From Penicillus capitatus (taxonomy: Eukaryota > Chlorophyta), in the NCBI GenBank assembly GCA_965649825.1, contig OZ287706.1, positions 1 through 64,000 on the forward strand: a stretch of 64,000 nucleotides of DNA, written 5' to 3'. The translations under genes were made by a program, and so were the position numbers. Of the stretch, positions 22,701-34,776 are shown in pieces (position 1 is the stretch's first letter; the number at the start of each line of letters is the position of its first letter). The notes under the pieces were generated by a model. It was not told the origin of the DNA. It saw only the letters and a list, made by a program, of their open reading frames with translations, and ran no database searches.

Positions 22701-24705
22701 ATGCATTTCTTTTAGCAAGAGAATCACGCTCTGCAAAAGCGATTGCTGAATGTCGAGTGGGATTTGGAAGAAGCCAAAAAGACAATGGCAGCTGCGAAGG
22801 ATCAGCTGAGAGCCGAGACAGCAGCACGACAGAGTCTGGTTGACTCGTGTCATGAGTATGAAGAACGCATACGAGATTTGGAACAGAGACGACAGGTCTG
22901 CCTACACCACACTGTGCGTGGGAGAGATCAGATGTGGATACTTAGGATATGACAGCCATTACAGAAAAGAATCGACGTCTAGTAGAGGCGATCGAAAAGA
23001 GTGAGAAACAGTGTCAACTTTTGGTGGAAGATGGTACAAAGATGTCCAGACAACTCGAAACGGCCAGGCTTTTGCTGAATGGCATGGATGCGCCGATAAA
23101 TGGTTACCTTTTGCCTGGTCACAATCAGCAATGTACTGTCAAAGGTCCTCTGTCGCTGCTAGATGCAACCGAGATCGGCAGCGAGACGGTTGGAGACAAC
23201 ATGCATGAACACTGCGGATCTTTGGCAAAAAGAAGAAACGTGTGGCATCAATTAAAAGCAAGGATGAGGAGTTTACAAGGTGGCCGATGAGGTTCTGCTC
23301 TACCTAGGTCCATCTTCTTTGCGAAAACCAAAAACGGCTCCGTAATGTCCTCGATGTTTCGAACGAATGCCATAAGCGGCATTGGACAGAACTATACCGT
23401 GCTGTTTCCTCGACAGCAGCATTTGTCCATCGCCAGATGTCGAGCGCAGGAAATCTGGTCCATCGGGCATTTATGCAGGCAACGCAGGAACTGAACTCCG
23501 TCAAAAGCAGCATCGCTGCATTACACATTGAGGGCGAGCAATTTCAAACAGCGTTTCAGATTATGCAAAAGGATGTTGACCATTTTAAGAAGCTTCATCT
23601 CGATAACCTGCCTGTTCCAAAGGACCTGTCGGATCAAGTCATCCATCAGTAGACTGAGAGAATCCAGAAATATTCTTATTGTGCAGGGATCGCAATGGCA
23701 GGATCACAAGAATGAACAGTGGTTCGCTTACACACGCCAACTCATGAAGATCCAGCACTCTCAGCATCCCATGTCAGCTGAAGCGGTGACGATTCTCTGC
23801 AAGCGTGGAACTGGAGTCTTGCATACGTGATGCAGCAGGTGATCGAGACGATCGTTCGAGTCTACTACCGTCGTGTACTCGTTTTTCAGCAAAAAGAGAT
23901 TGTCATTGAACATGATAGCCTCTTCGATGCCATTGTCGATCACTACACCTCTCAGAGGTAAGACCAACAGATGAGGGATGTCAATAGAGTGCGGCGTGTC
24001 CATGTTAGAAAGGGTCAGAAGGGATTGATGCCACAGGACATCACTGCTGCCAGCAGTCCTCTTTCTCGTCTCATTCTGAATGCCATGAACACGGCCACCT
24101 CGCTCAAAGTGCAGATCTTTCTATCCTTTCTGGGACTGGAGACACTCAATCTGGCCAACAAGAGAAACGCATGGGCCTTTTTCGTCCGGTTACTCTCCTG
24201 CCTCACAGATCTCTTGGGAGACCAGGCACAGCAAATCGTGAGAAGATGGTCATCGATGGAAGGCACAGACATCCCTTTGCAATGCGCCATGGACATCTTG
24301 GCCAATCTGTACAACACCGATGAACCCACATGTCCATCCGTATCACATCTTCTGCTCTTCTTGATATCTGTATTCAGGTCTCCCTGTTGTCGAAACACAT
24401 CTCAAGATGCTGTTGAAGAATACGCATACGTTTGACCTGGATGCCTTTCTCTTTGTTCTCCTACAGCAATTCCATTCTGGTGATTCTGTGCTTTTATCGT
24501 GGCGAGGCAATTGTCTTTCTGTTTCATTAGGTATGTGTCCTGTGGATCCACTCCATTGGCCGAGACGCCATACGGATGGCAGTTTGCCGAATTTTCTCAA
24601 TTTCGATCCGAGTGTTGCCGACGTCACCTCACCCCTGATTCATCCGAGGGACATTTCTACGACGCTTCGCTCACTAAGAGACACATAAATTCTGCGGCGC
24701 CGTAG
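19726..24705 (+). CDS. Long coiled-coil locus, function unknown (possibly more than one gene)
   Basis: Opens with [20 protein letters not shown] and continues through many exons separated by short introns. The N-terminal part is helical and mixed ([40 protein letters not shown]). From about 20550 to 23000 the exons are rich in Glu, Lys, Gln and Leu heptads (for example [20 protein letters not shown]-like stretches near 22530), typical of a long coiled coil. The last third (23950-24400) is globular and non-coil ([20 protein letters not shown], then [16 protein letters not shown]). I do not recognise a family; a centrosomal, basal-body or motor-associated protein is possible by analogy only. 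Exon boundaries are mostly unresolved, and a break near 23300 could separate two genes. Confidence 0.5.
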
Positions 24706-24745
24706 TTTCGCTGTCCATTTTCTCTTTTGCTCACGCGACGCGACG

Positions 24746-26543
24746 ATGGCCACCACTAACGGCATCGGTTCTACGTCACGGTCCCTCGAACTGAGTTCAT
24801 GCGAAGAGTATGGAGGTGCACCCCTACTCTGCAACCCCATGCTCAACCGAGGTACCGCGTTCACCTCGGACGGTCGCCGCGGCAAAAATATCGAAGGACT
24901 TCTTCCGACACGGGTTGAGTCCATGGACGTGCAAGTGAAGCGCGTTATGTGGCAACTGAATGACCTGGAACGACCTATCGACAAATACACCCTTCTCTTA
25001 AAACTGAGCGGCACGAACCAGCACCTCTTTTACAAGGTGCTCATGGACAACTTGGTGGAACTGTTGCCCATCGTCTATACGCCGACGGTTGGAGAAGGGT
25101 GCACAAAATTCAATAGACTCTTTCATCAGGCGTCCGGAATGTACTTTTCAGCATTCCAACATCGAGGTCGATTTCGGGAATTGCTGGATAATTGGCCATC
25201 AAAGGAGGTGGATATCATTGTGGTGACCGACGGTGGTCGTATTCTTGGATTGGGAGATCTGGGGACGAATGGAATGGGCATCTCGATTGGCAAAATCTCG
25301 CTGTATGTGGCCGGAGCCGGATTCAATCCCGAACGTGCCATGCCCGTCTGTCTGGATTGTGGGACAGACAATGAAACCCTGCGCAATGATGAACTGTATC
25401 TTGGCGAGAATCGACCAAGACTGAAAGGGGAAGAGCACATGGAAGTCGTGCGAGAGTTCTGTATGGCAGTCAAGGACAAATGGCCACACTGCCTGGTGCA
25501 GTTCGAAGACTTCCAGACAACGGACGCCTTTACGATTCTGGACCAGCTCAGAGATGAGCTGCTCTGCTTCAATGATGATATTCAGGGAACGGCTGCAGTT
25601 GTGTCTGCTGGGTTCATCAATGGACTTAAAGTTCAAGGAACGAACTTCAAAGATGTCCGCATCGTATTCTATGGAGCGGGCAGTTCAGCTGTGGGCGTGG
25701 CAACCATGTTGGCCTCGCTGATTCAGACAGAGGGCGGTCTGTCGAAGGACGATGCCTTCAAAGCCATTTACTTGGTGGACACACGCGGACTGATCACCAA
25801 TTCGAGAGAGGGCGATCTGCCAGCCCATAAGCAACCGTTTGCTCGGTCAGATCTCATTGGTCTGCTTATCTGTCAACAAAGAGTGAGATTGTCTTTGTGT
25901 GTAGATGGGATGGTACGCCAGACATGACGAGTTTGTTGGATGTCGTGCGGCACGTGAAACCCCATGCATTGTTTGGACTGACAGGCGCTGGTCCGGCCTT
26001 TACGCAAGAGATCGTGGAGGAGATGTGCCGACACACGGAACGGCCGATTATTTTCCCTCTTTCCAATCCGACGTCGCAGGCGGAAATCAGTGCAGAGAAT
26101 GCGTACAACTGGTCTAAAGGCAAGTGCCTGTTTGCAGCCGGATCTCCATTCGGCCAAGTCGAGTATGACGGAATGACTTTCTATCCCGGGCAAGCCAACA
26201 ATGTGTTCATCTTCCCTGGTAAGATTTATGAAATCTCTATCGAATGAGGAGAGAGCACGTGTGTGCAGGTGTTGGTTTCGGAGCAGTCGCTGTCAAATCT
26301 AAGAAAGTAACAGACGAAATGCTGATCACAGCGGCCAGGGCATTGGCCCATTCCGTGAAGCAAGAGTTCCTGGATAGTGGACGTCTCTATCCTGATATCC
26401 AAGATCTCAGGAGCATTTCCATCACCATTGCACGAGAAGTCGCCAAAAAGGCAGTGGGCTCAGGAATTGCCGAAATTATTCCCAAAGTCAGGAACTTCCC
26501 TGCCCATATCATCAGCAGAATCTGGAGCTATGATGAATTATGA
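24746..26543 (+). CDS. Malic enzyme (oxidative decarboxylating malate dehydrogenase)
   Basis: Exons 24746-25845, 25905-26218 and 26269-26543 join via 59- and 50-bp introns to 562 aa, the normal length. Key motifs: the catalytic Tyr in LPIVYTPTVGEGC, the catalytic Lys in GMGISIGKISLYVAGAG, metal ligands in VQFEDFQ and LLCFNDDIQGTAA, the dinucleotide fold FYGAGSSAVGVATML, and FGLTGAGPAFTQEIVEEM with FPLSNPTSQAE. It converts malate to pyruvate and CO2, making NADPH or NADH; cofactor choice cannot be settled by eye. The N-terminus lacks an obvious plastid or mitochondrial peptide, so a cytosolic form is likely. Its start is about 40 bp past the end of the coiled-coil locus. Confidence 0.95.
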
Positions 26544-27173
26544 GCACCCCGTCGACACCTAGCTCCCACGCTTTGCTGCACTGCCCACATCGTCAGCAAG
26601 ATCTGTTAAGAAGACCTACCCCTGCGTCTTTACGATAGGGATAACTGGATTTTATTTTCCATTGATTGATTGCTTGATTAAAACAAGACTATCCACGATC
26701 CATCCATTATTGTTTAGCCCCTCAAGCGTCGTGTGACCATCAGAAAGATGGTCTGGATCGTGTCATGTTGTGGTTTATGTTGACTACTTTTGCAAAATGC
26801 ATCTTCGAAACGAAATTCGGCGGCTTCTCAGGATCAGATTCAGGAATAGAAATCTCTTTCTTTTGACCGAGAGATGGCTTAGATCGGATGGCGCTTTCGG
26901 GTATGGCTCACTGTGTGCAGGCTAGACTATGTCATAGGCATCAGTTAGAGTGCCTTTCGTTCCATTTTGCTTCAAATTTTGAATAGATAACGACATCTAG
27001 GCATTAGACCAGAGAACAGATGGTAGGTACAGTAAGTACCCCATGCAGCAGCAAAGAGTACTGTCCCACCTCGTCCATGCCCATCAGGAATCATACACAC
27101 ATCTCGATTGTTTATTGTTTTCAGTTAAAGAATCCTCACTCCCTTTCCCAACGGAAGACCCATGGTTACTCAC
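26544..27173. other. Intergenic region
   Basis: About 630 bp between the malic enzyme stop and the stop of the minus-strand gene ending at 27174. I see no coding, RNA or repeat feature; it holds the two 3' regions. Confidence 0.4.
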
Positions 27174-27927
27174 TCAGGTGTCGAATCCAGAGTAGAGTCC
27201 AAAATTGCGTCCGATGCGTTTCTCCTCTTGTATGAAATTCTTACCACCACTGGCCTGTCCTGCATTTCTCTTCGCTTTCTCCTACAACGCAGAGATGTCG
27301 TTCATTGAATACCTCACTTACATGATTCATGAAAGCACTTTCTGATTGAAGGTCAGTTTTCTTTGCTTGGCCAGTCGCTTCTGTTCCTGTTTCCGTTCAA
27401 GGCGATGCTTTTCAGCCAACTCCATGCGCTGCACAGCATAGTTGGCAATCTCATCCACCTCTTCATGTGCAGTATGGTGAGTCCTTGCCCTCTCCTACAA
27501 AACACCGACCAATCCTCATATCCGCTAACGTCATCTTGTCGATGGGTGACAGGAGCAACACACCTCTGCTGTCTCTTCCGTTCTCTCTAGTTCCTTTACT
27601 TTATGCTCTTTCCCATCAGACCTGTTGTATGGACAATGATAAGATTGTGAGCGGAGGCAAACAAGAGCGTACACCTACCAGTCTTGGGCGATTCCATCCT
27701 CTTTCTCTTTGGGTTCGGGCACCAACAGAATCGAAGGTCTCTCCTTGTATCCACACTTCTCCAATTGCTCCATCGTGATCGTCGTACACTTTGGCTTCTT
27801 TGGACCTTCCTCTTCCACTTCTTCCTCTCCCGAATCCGAAGAGCTATCCAGTGCATCCACGAACCTCCACGTGTACCGTCGTCATGCAAAGCGAAACGAC
27901 AGAGCATGACCTCTTGCGCGAAGACAT
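27174..27927 (-). CDS. Small acidic/basic conserved-looking protein, unknown function
   Basis: Exon 1 is 17 nt (27927-27911, MSSRKR), followed by a 46-bp intron and an acidic segment (DSSSDSGEEEVEEEGPKK). Next come PSILLVPEPKEKEDGIAQDW, a helical stretch (EEVDEIANYAVQRMELAEKH, then basic RKQEQKRLAKQRK) and the C-terminal exon GQASGGKNFIQEEKRIGRNF ending YSGFDT. The charged composition and the GQA-GKNF-EEKR motif suggest a nuclear or RNA-associated protein. I cannot name the family. The start codon is only 36 bp from that of the SAP-kelch-BTB gene on the other strand. Confidence 0.6.
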
Positions 27928-27963
27928 CTCGCTCGTCTCAAGTGATGACGATAATGATGAGTA

Positions 27964-29998
27964 ATGGAATGGACAGAGGGGCAGACAGATTGGTGTGTTT
28001 CGTTGCCGCGTAAGATTCGTCATCCTTACTCTGTTATAGGTGTTGCAGCAGAAGACGCAGCATTCTTTCTCATGAAATACGGATTGCAGCATCTCTCGCT
28101 TCTGGATGTCAAGATGTTGCTCCAGGCTCGTGGACAATCCGTCGAAGGCGAAGCGCCGGAGCTGCTTGAGAAACTCGAACAGATGCTTGACGTCACGACG
28201 CCCTTCACGTGGCAACTGCGTCAACTGCCGAGACGAGGACCGACGCCTTATCGCTCAGGCGGCAGTCTCGTCTTCCATGCCGATCGACTCTATCTCTATG
28301 GAGGATTCGACGAGAACTTCCATTTGCACAACGATTTTTGGGGAGGTCGCATCATTGGCGATCAAGTCACACTACTTCTCACTCTTTCCACAATGATAGA
28401 CAGATGGAGATGTTGTGATAGGTCTTCTGGCAGGAGACCAACGCTGGCAGCATCAACTCCGGACCGCAGCTCCGTGATCATTATTCCTTTGTCTGGAAAA
28501 ACGCCATCTTCCTTTATGGCGGTGTCCGTATTGGATTGCAGCGAAATGTCTCAGAACACATGTATTACTTCGACATCGACCAGACACGATGGAAATCGCT
28601 GAGAACCCGACCTGCCGATAGTGACTGGACACGACCTGAGAATCCATCTGTCCAGACCACAACGGTGGCAGTCTTCCATCCGACAGAGGAACGTCTGTAT
28701 GCTTTCGGAGGACAAGTGCAGTATGAGTTAGGTCATCTGGGTCATAGAGGGGCTTACCTAGACATGCAGAGTAAGTGCTCGACGAATTCCCTTAAGATTG
28801 ATGGACAGTTTTGAGGTAGTAATGCCTAGGTGGATGTTGGCATGGCGTACCGTATCCAGAGGGCGGCATCGATTTCAAAGCCGTATGCATTTGGCAGAAT
28901 ACGCTGCATGCGATCGATTCCTCCGCACAGATCCATGTCTTAAAGAAGAACGACGATGGATCCTTCTTCTGGATGACGCCCACTCGATGTAAACACGCAC
29001 ATGGATGTGGAATGATCGAGAGCATTAAACTCTCGGCGTTGCTGGGATCGGTCTGGCTCATCTTCTGGAGTTCGACACCGAGAGGCACTGCCTCTATTCA
29101 GGTCAACATGAGTGATTTCTCAGTTCAGATGGCCAACATCGATCCCATTTCGTCGAGAAGAGAAACAGTAGATGTGCTGTCCTATGCTGTTGTGCACAAT
29201 TCTGTCGTTGTCACCGGCCTCTTGGGATCTTATTTTTCGGCACATCATGGACTGTCGGAATCGGCAACGTTTATTCTGGAAACGTGTCCGGGTGATGTGC
29301 CAGAACCCATTTCTGGCGCACTTCAGTGTATCCAAGGCATCAATGACATGCGAGAGGATCCAACCTATGCTGATTGCCTTATTCGAGTACAGGACGGCAT
29401 CGAATTTCGCGCGCACAAATGCATCTTGGCTGCCCAGTCTGCCTACTTCTCCCGAATGTTTGAATCTGGTTTGTTGCTTTTCATCCGTCTACCTCTCCAT
29501 AGACATCTCACGCAATGACTGGGTCTTAGGCATGGTGGAGTCAGTAGATAATGTGGTGGTTTTGGACGATATAGAAGCATGTGTGATGGAGGTGGTTTTG
29601 GATTTCGCCTACGGTCGTGTCGTCTCTGTCGCACCGGATCAGGCCGTTGCCGTTTTCAAAGCCAGCGATCGCCTCCAGCTGCCGGATCTGACGCGGCTGG
29701 TTGTCGGCATTCTGAAAAATGGCATCCAGTCAGATACCATTGCCGATGTCCTGAACATTGCAGGAAACTACATGAATGAGGAGTTGTGGTCTGCCTGTGT
29801 GACATTCACGCGTTCAAACACGCACCATCTACGACGTATATCTCCCTCGCTATGTCTCTCGCATTTCTTGAGATCCATTGTGTGTTAGCAGAGATCATTG
29901 GCAGTTCTCATTACTTACAGTTCATGAAATCGAATGCAGAACTGGCCCAACGATTTCAGTTGGACATTCTGGAACATCTTCCCATTACCCAGTCTTAG
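27964..29998 (+). CDS. SAP-like, kelch-repeat and BTB-domain protein
   Basis: Starts MEWTEGQTDWCV. A SAP-like helix pair follows (HLSLLDVKMLLQARGQSVEG, then ELLEKLEQML). Kelch blades are then visible: SGGSLVFHADRLYLYGGFDE, DHYSFVWKNAIFLYGGVRIG, and AVFHPTEERLYAFGGQVQYE. The C-terminal part has a BTB domain (YADCLIRVQDGIEFRAHKCI, AAQSAYFSRMFESG, an intron, then a conserved BTB/BACK helix set including FKASDRLQLPDLTRL). Ends ILEHLPITQS. BTB-kelch proteins usually act as CUL3 adaptors; the SAP-like start would suggest a nuclear or chromatin location. Exon ends between 28350 and 29100 are approximate. Confidence 0.8.
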
Positions 29999-30034
29999 AC
30001 ACCCGCTCAATTTATTGTCCGTTTCCTTGGTTTA

Positions 30035-31411
30035 ATGTCACATGATCGTGATGGGACAGGCGTCCGTCTATGTGCGTACGCGTGCGTTCGGTCGGGATCG
30101 AGCCTGTCAAAAATGAATGTCGTGCCGATGGAAACAGACGACGATGCGTATCAGCGTCCCCTTGAGCGCTCGCCCACTCGACTGAATACAACATCGTTGC
30201 CTAACCAACTCCTCTACATTGCCAAAGACCGTCTCACCGTGACATATAAAGGCAGTTCTCAGCATCAGAATGATGTTGGAGCTGTACGGTCGGATTGCCC
30301 CGTACCACTCAACCGCAAAGCATACTACTACGAGGTCCATGTGGTGAATGCTGGCGAAAAGGGGACAATCGCGATCGGATTCGCAGCTGGAGACTTCAAA
30401 CTCCAACGCCATCCTGGATGGGAACCCAACAGCTATGGCTACCACGGTGACACAGGTCACAAATTCGCAGGAAGTCCCAATGGATCGGAATTTGGTCCAT
30501 CATTCGGAACGGGAGACGTCGTGGGTGCCGGCATTCACTTGGAGAAGCAGCAGATTTTTTTCACCAAGAATGGAAAATTCATGAAAGTGGCATTCGAGCA
30601 TGTTCAGGGGGAACTCTACCCCACCATCGGATTGCATTCCCGAGCCGAATGCGTGGAAGTGAATTTTGGACAGAAGCCGTTTCTCTACGATCTCGACGGA
30701 ATGCTGGAGGAAGAGAAGGCAAAGCTCCAGAGTGAGATCAAAGGGGCACACGTCTCATCAGGCACCGTGCATTGCATCGTCCGGCGTTATCTACTGCACT
30801 ATGGCTATGCCGCCACACTCAATGCCTTTGATGAATTCTGTGGCATCGAACCGATGAACGATGATCCCATGTACGAAGTCGAGAAGGCAGGATTAGAGTT
30901 GCGAAAGCAGTTGAGACATGACATCGTGCACGGCAGGATCGATCAAGTGTTAACAGTATTGAAGGATCAGTATCCGAAGCTCATTACTGACATGGCTGCG
31001 GACATTCTCTTTACTCTTTTCTGTCAGAAATTCATCGAACTGGTGCGTTCTGGTCAGATCGAATCGGCTGTGCATTTTGCACAGAAGGAGCTCTATCCTT
31101 ACCGCGTTGCCAGCAGTGAATATGGAGATGCTTTGCATGAGATCATTCCTTTGGTAGCCTATTCCAATCCCGAGGAGTCAAGGCTGAAGCATCTCTTTTC
31201 ACCAGAGAGGCGTGAGTATGTGGCAGATGTCGTGAACAGTGCCATTCTGACGGCGTCGCCGCAGGGATCGATTCCGATCGGCACAATGAATGCACCGATC
31301 TCGTCGATGGAGAAACTGTTAAAGCAGTTGGTGGCCACACACCATCAGTTGCATGAAGAGAATCAGAATCAGGGAGAAGTGTTTGATCTGCGATCACATC
31401 TCTTTCCATAA
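30035..31411 (+). CDS. RanBPM-type SPRY-LisH-CTLH protein
   Basis: Single exon of 458 aa. The SPRY domain covers about residues 80-220 (YYEVHVVNAGEKGTIAIGFA, PGWEPNSYGYHGDTG, GDVVGAGIHLEKQQIFFTKN). LisH follows (HCIVRRYLLHYGYAATLNAF), then CTLH (LELRKQLRHDIVHGRIDQVL) and the CRA region (FCQKFIELVRSGQIESAVHF). This domain order is that of RanBP9/10 and yeast Gid1, scaffold subunits of the CTLH/GID ubiquitin ligase. The first in-frame ATG gives 26 low-conservation residues; the ATG at about 30113 (MNVVPMETDD) is an alternative start. Only 36 bp separate it from the preceding BTB gene. Confidence 0.93.
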   Translation: MSHDRDGTGVRLCAYACVRSGSSLSKMNVVPMETDDDAYQRPLERSPTRLNTTSLPNQLLYIAKDRLTVTYKGSSQHQNDVGAVRSDCPVPLNRKAYYYEVHVVNAGEKGTIAIGFAAGDFKLQRHPGWEPNSYGYHGDTGHKFAGSPNGSEFGPSFGTGDVVGAGIHLEKQQIFFTKNGKFMKVAFEHVQGELYPTIGLHSRAECVEVNFGQKPFLYDLDGMLEEEKAKLQSEIKGAHVSSGTVHCIVRRYLLHYGYAATLNAFDEFCGIEPMNDDPMYEVEKAGLELRKQLRHDIVHGRIDQVLTVLKDQYPKLITDMAADILFTLFCQKFIELVRSGQIESAVHFAQKELYPYRVASSEYGDALHEIIPLVAYSNPEESRLKHLFSPERREYVADVVNSAILTASPQGSIPIGTMNAPISSMEKLLKQLVATHHQLHEENQNQGEVFDLRSHLFP

Positions 31412-32797
31412 ATGTTGGACAAAGAAGGAAACTAATGGAGAGAATGAAAGGCAATGTTGCAACGAAACGTCTTTTCGTTGCTGCTGCTGCTTCAAACCGA
31501 TGTCTCTTACATGACATCGGACCCGTCAACGCATCGCGCTCGATTCGCTCTTTGCGTTTTATCAGCCGCAGATCATTTCATCCATTCGAGTTGCAGTGAC
31601 TTTGCTTAACGGGAGCAAATTCGGCAGCAGAACGACGGAGTATTTGTGTCAAAGAAAAACGTTGTCCTCGAATGACGACGACGTCCATACACAATGCAGG
31701 ACCAGCGAGAAGGTGTTAGTTACCAAACAGGGGTCCGTCGGTCTCGCGCCTGTTCGATCGTATACCAGGGCTTCTACACAGGTCGCCCTCGCTTGCAGCG
31801 CGGTGATGTGTTCACGCCGTTCGCCAAACGAACCGTGAAGCGGAAGCTGCGTAGTGAAGTGAATGACGTGATCGGTGATGTGTGATGATTGATATCGGGT
31901 GCAGTGTTGTCGGACCACACTGTCAAAAAGTGCAAACGGTCGCACCATTCAGATATGGAGAGGTGGATCGACATTTGGTGGTCATTCAATGTCCCTGTAC
32001 TACAATGCCTTCCTGTGCGTATCCATGCTCAATTTATGCATTCCGTACAATGTTCTACTATCGAGAACAGAAGGGCTTCTCTCAGAACCAATGTACGTGT
32101 GAAAGATGAAGTCATGCGATGTGCCATAATTGGCCACGGAATGAGAAGTCGTGCGTCGGAGCTGAATTAGGTATGATGGTTATGAGCACCTTATTCACTA
32201 AGAGAATATATATAATTCCTCATTTACATGGCGTTTGTATGAACATGTGCCATGTTCCGTCATGGGAGTAGAAAAAACCCAAGAAGTTCGCGCAGCCAAG
32301 TGTGTAAAAACCGCCCGAAAACACTCTTCGAACCAGACCAACATAAGAGCGGGTGGTCTGGACAAGAAAAACTTCCGACTGCCTTCGTGCTTAGATGACT
32401 GCTATATTTTCCTCCCATACCAGGAGTAAGGAATTGTCCCAGCCTCGAGGGGATCTCTCTTCACTGATTTCGTTTGACGACACTAGTTCAACATCGGCTT
32501 TCTCGCCTCGACTCAGTTTCATGTCGGCCATCTCCACCCGCACGCACAAACATCCCTACACGCCTTCTCTCCGACCGTCGGCCGCCTTCTTCGACGTCGG
32601 AGTACCGCTTTCCGCTACGGATTGCCCGCTAACCAGAAGGAAACGGAGTGAGAACTAAAGTCAGCCAAAAAACGCGGTCAGAAAGAATCTGCACCACATC
32701 CCCTTAGGAAGAAGGATCACTTTTACATGTATGTTCGTGTTCGAATCCACAGGGTGGTTGGGAACTTCCCAACTCTAGCAGCTAACGGCAGTGAACT
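31412..32797. other. Gene-poor region
   Basis: About 1.4 kb after the RanBPM stop. Several short frames are open (for example 31694-31885 and 32395-32658, the latter Ser/Arg-rich), but none has a recognisable domain or a supported splice partner. No RNA gene or repeat stood out. Confidence 0.35.
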
Positions 32798-33175
32798 TCA
32801 AATCTTGTTCAAGAACCATCGCCCTATGGTTATTAAGAGGTTGACTCGGAGGCTAGCACTCGACGCAACTGATGGTCGCGAGTAGTAGTGGCTATTAAGC
32901 CACCGAAGTACTCCCCGACGGCTACAAACAACGGTATGGTGGTACATTTTCAACACAGCCCCTAGAAACTTCCCAAACCACAGATATCCTGGCGACATCG
33001 CTTTGAACTTTTTATATTTTCTGCTTGGAAGAACGAACAGATCGTTTACTTTATGATACTGGAAGCCATCGAACGCGTCTGTCATTTGTAAAAGCGCATT
33101 GTTAGTTAGTAGAATACCAGTATGTTTTTTGCACACAAGTATGGCACCTGCAAGTGTGACCAATAGAAACCTCAT
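32798..33175 (-). CDS. Possible secreted or membrane-anchored small protein, 125 aa
   Basis: True ATG start; the N-terminus MRFLLVTLAGAILVC is a good signal-peptide or anchor candidate. The rest is basic with Tyr and Phe (YHKVNDLFVLPSRKYKKFKA). No family recognised, and the opposite strand is also open nearby, so a chance frame is possible. Confidence 0.3.
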   Translation of the reverse strand: MRFLLVTLAGAILVCKKHTGILLTNNALLQMTDAFDGFQYHKVNDLFVLPSRKYKKFKAMSPGYLWFGKFLGAVLKMYHHTVVCSRRGVLRWLNSHYYSRPSVASSASLRVNLLITIGRWFLNKI

Positions 33176-33489
33176 GAGCTGCTTGGTGTCACCGTTTGTG
33201 TTATGCGCTTTGGTGAATGATTATCCATTAATAGCAACAGTAGTCTTATCCATTTTAAACTCTAAGCATACAAATGGATGATTTGCATCCGTGACAAACA
33301 GCAAGCTGTTCCATCTAAGAAGGTTGCTCTTTGTTGAAGGAGACAAGAATTGTCGACGAAAATCGGGCTGAAGAGAGAGATCTACAGATTAGCTTGAAGA
33401 GCCAAAGACGAAATGCGTCCATGGAGATGCGCCTGTATAGAGGGACAGATCACGAAACCTCGATTCAGGAGCAGCTCCATGGCATTCAA

Positions 33490-34363
33490 GACGGCAAGAC
33501 GGAATCGTTCATCGCTGATTCTCCGTGGGGCATCGGTGTCCAAACGACGCACCAGTGTCGAAGAGATGACCTAGAAGGCACATCCAAACACCGTCTTCTG
33601 TATAGAACAACAGGATGTAGACGTATATCACATACATCTGGTTTTTCATTGAACCAGTAGTGCAGATCGCTCGACAGTTGCTTGAGTTCATGCGATGGAG
33701 AGGACAGAAAGAAGAGATGATCGACCGCGTGCAGAATCGAAGCGAATGCCTGACGGACAGATCCAAAATGGAAGGAGGGACATGATGCATAGAAGACCGA
33801 CTTCCATAACGCCCTTGAATCTTTCCGCATAGACATCTTGTGATTTGTGCGTCAGACGATGAATTTCGTCCACGATGGCGTAGAAGCAGGCGGGTAGAGA
33901 AGACATGATCCTGGCCAAAGTCATGGCTCAGATATAGATGGACCTAAATGACATGAAGGTACACACGAACCTGTAGCAGATTTTCCATCGAGATTCCGAC
34001 GTGTCGATGATGGGAAGCCCTCTGCACATCCTCAATGGCGAGAGAAGAGTGGACGAGATATATGTGTACTTTGAGAATAAACAGGGCGCAGTGCGGTACA
34101 TCTTTGTTGAGTAAAGCTCTTTCCAGACGAAATCCGAGTTAGCCAAACGTCTCAACTGACGGCTCTGTCAGAGAGGAGGGTCAAATGACAAGGCGGCGGC
34201 GTCCCACAGAGATGCTGACTTGATAGGATAACGTGGCCAAGTCGCGTGGTGTGAGCTTTCTGCATGAAAGAGTGATCGCCGTTGAGGGACGGCTCGAATT
34301 CTCGCAAGTCTACCTCATAATGAACAGCAGGATTTCTTCGGGAAGGTCTCCGAAGACCGCCAT
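33490..34363 (-). CDS. F-box protein
   Basis: Starts at 34363 with MAVFGDLPEEILLFIM. Exon 1 (34363-34314) splices inside an Arg codon to KLTPRDLATLSYQ, and that exon to SRQLRRLANSDFVWKELY. The result is a textbook F-box (LPEEILLFIM... DLATLSYQSRQLRRLANSDFVWKELY pattern). F-box proteins connect SKP1-CUL1 ligases to targets. Downstream, plausible coding stretches (CALFILKVHIYLVHSSLAIE; FYAIVDEIHRLTHKSQDVYA; FGSVRQAFASILHAVDHLFF) continue to about 33490, but their splices and the stop were not settled and no substrate-binding domain is recognised. Confidence 0.65.
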
Positions 34364-34776
34364 GACGTGTAGCGCCTCGATGTGGACGTCGCTTTGAATC
34401 GTCGTATTCCATCAAATGAGCCAAAATGGAGTATCCATGGGCAGTCACATCATGTAGATATAGTTTGTGGTGTGAGAAATCTCGCTTTGGTTTGTCTGCA
34501 CGCCTTCAGAAGCATGTACGCACTCTTCTCAATATCTGCTAACGGGTTGGCATTCCCCGTGTACATACAGACGGGAAGAACGATGGCACATGAAATGAAT
34601 GCTCTCCTTAATGGCAGCCACTCTGTTATACATACATGGCACACAGTACACGACCACCTTGTTTCAGCAGCTGTGTGGCGAACATCGACTGTCATGAACA
34701 GTGTTTGTTCGACGTCATTCAGTAGACATCGGTGGGATGAGTCGACGCGCGCAGAGGCTTTAGATGTCGCTGTCCA
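34364..34776. other. Divergent intergenic region
   Basis: 413 bp between the F-box start (-) and the WDR53-like start (+). I see no supported feature; it presumably holds both promoters. Confidence 0.35.

Noticed and set aside
32725-32770. T-loop-like GTTCGAATCC
   Set aside because: The flanking T stem has mismatches and no D arm lies upstream.
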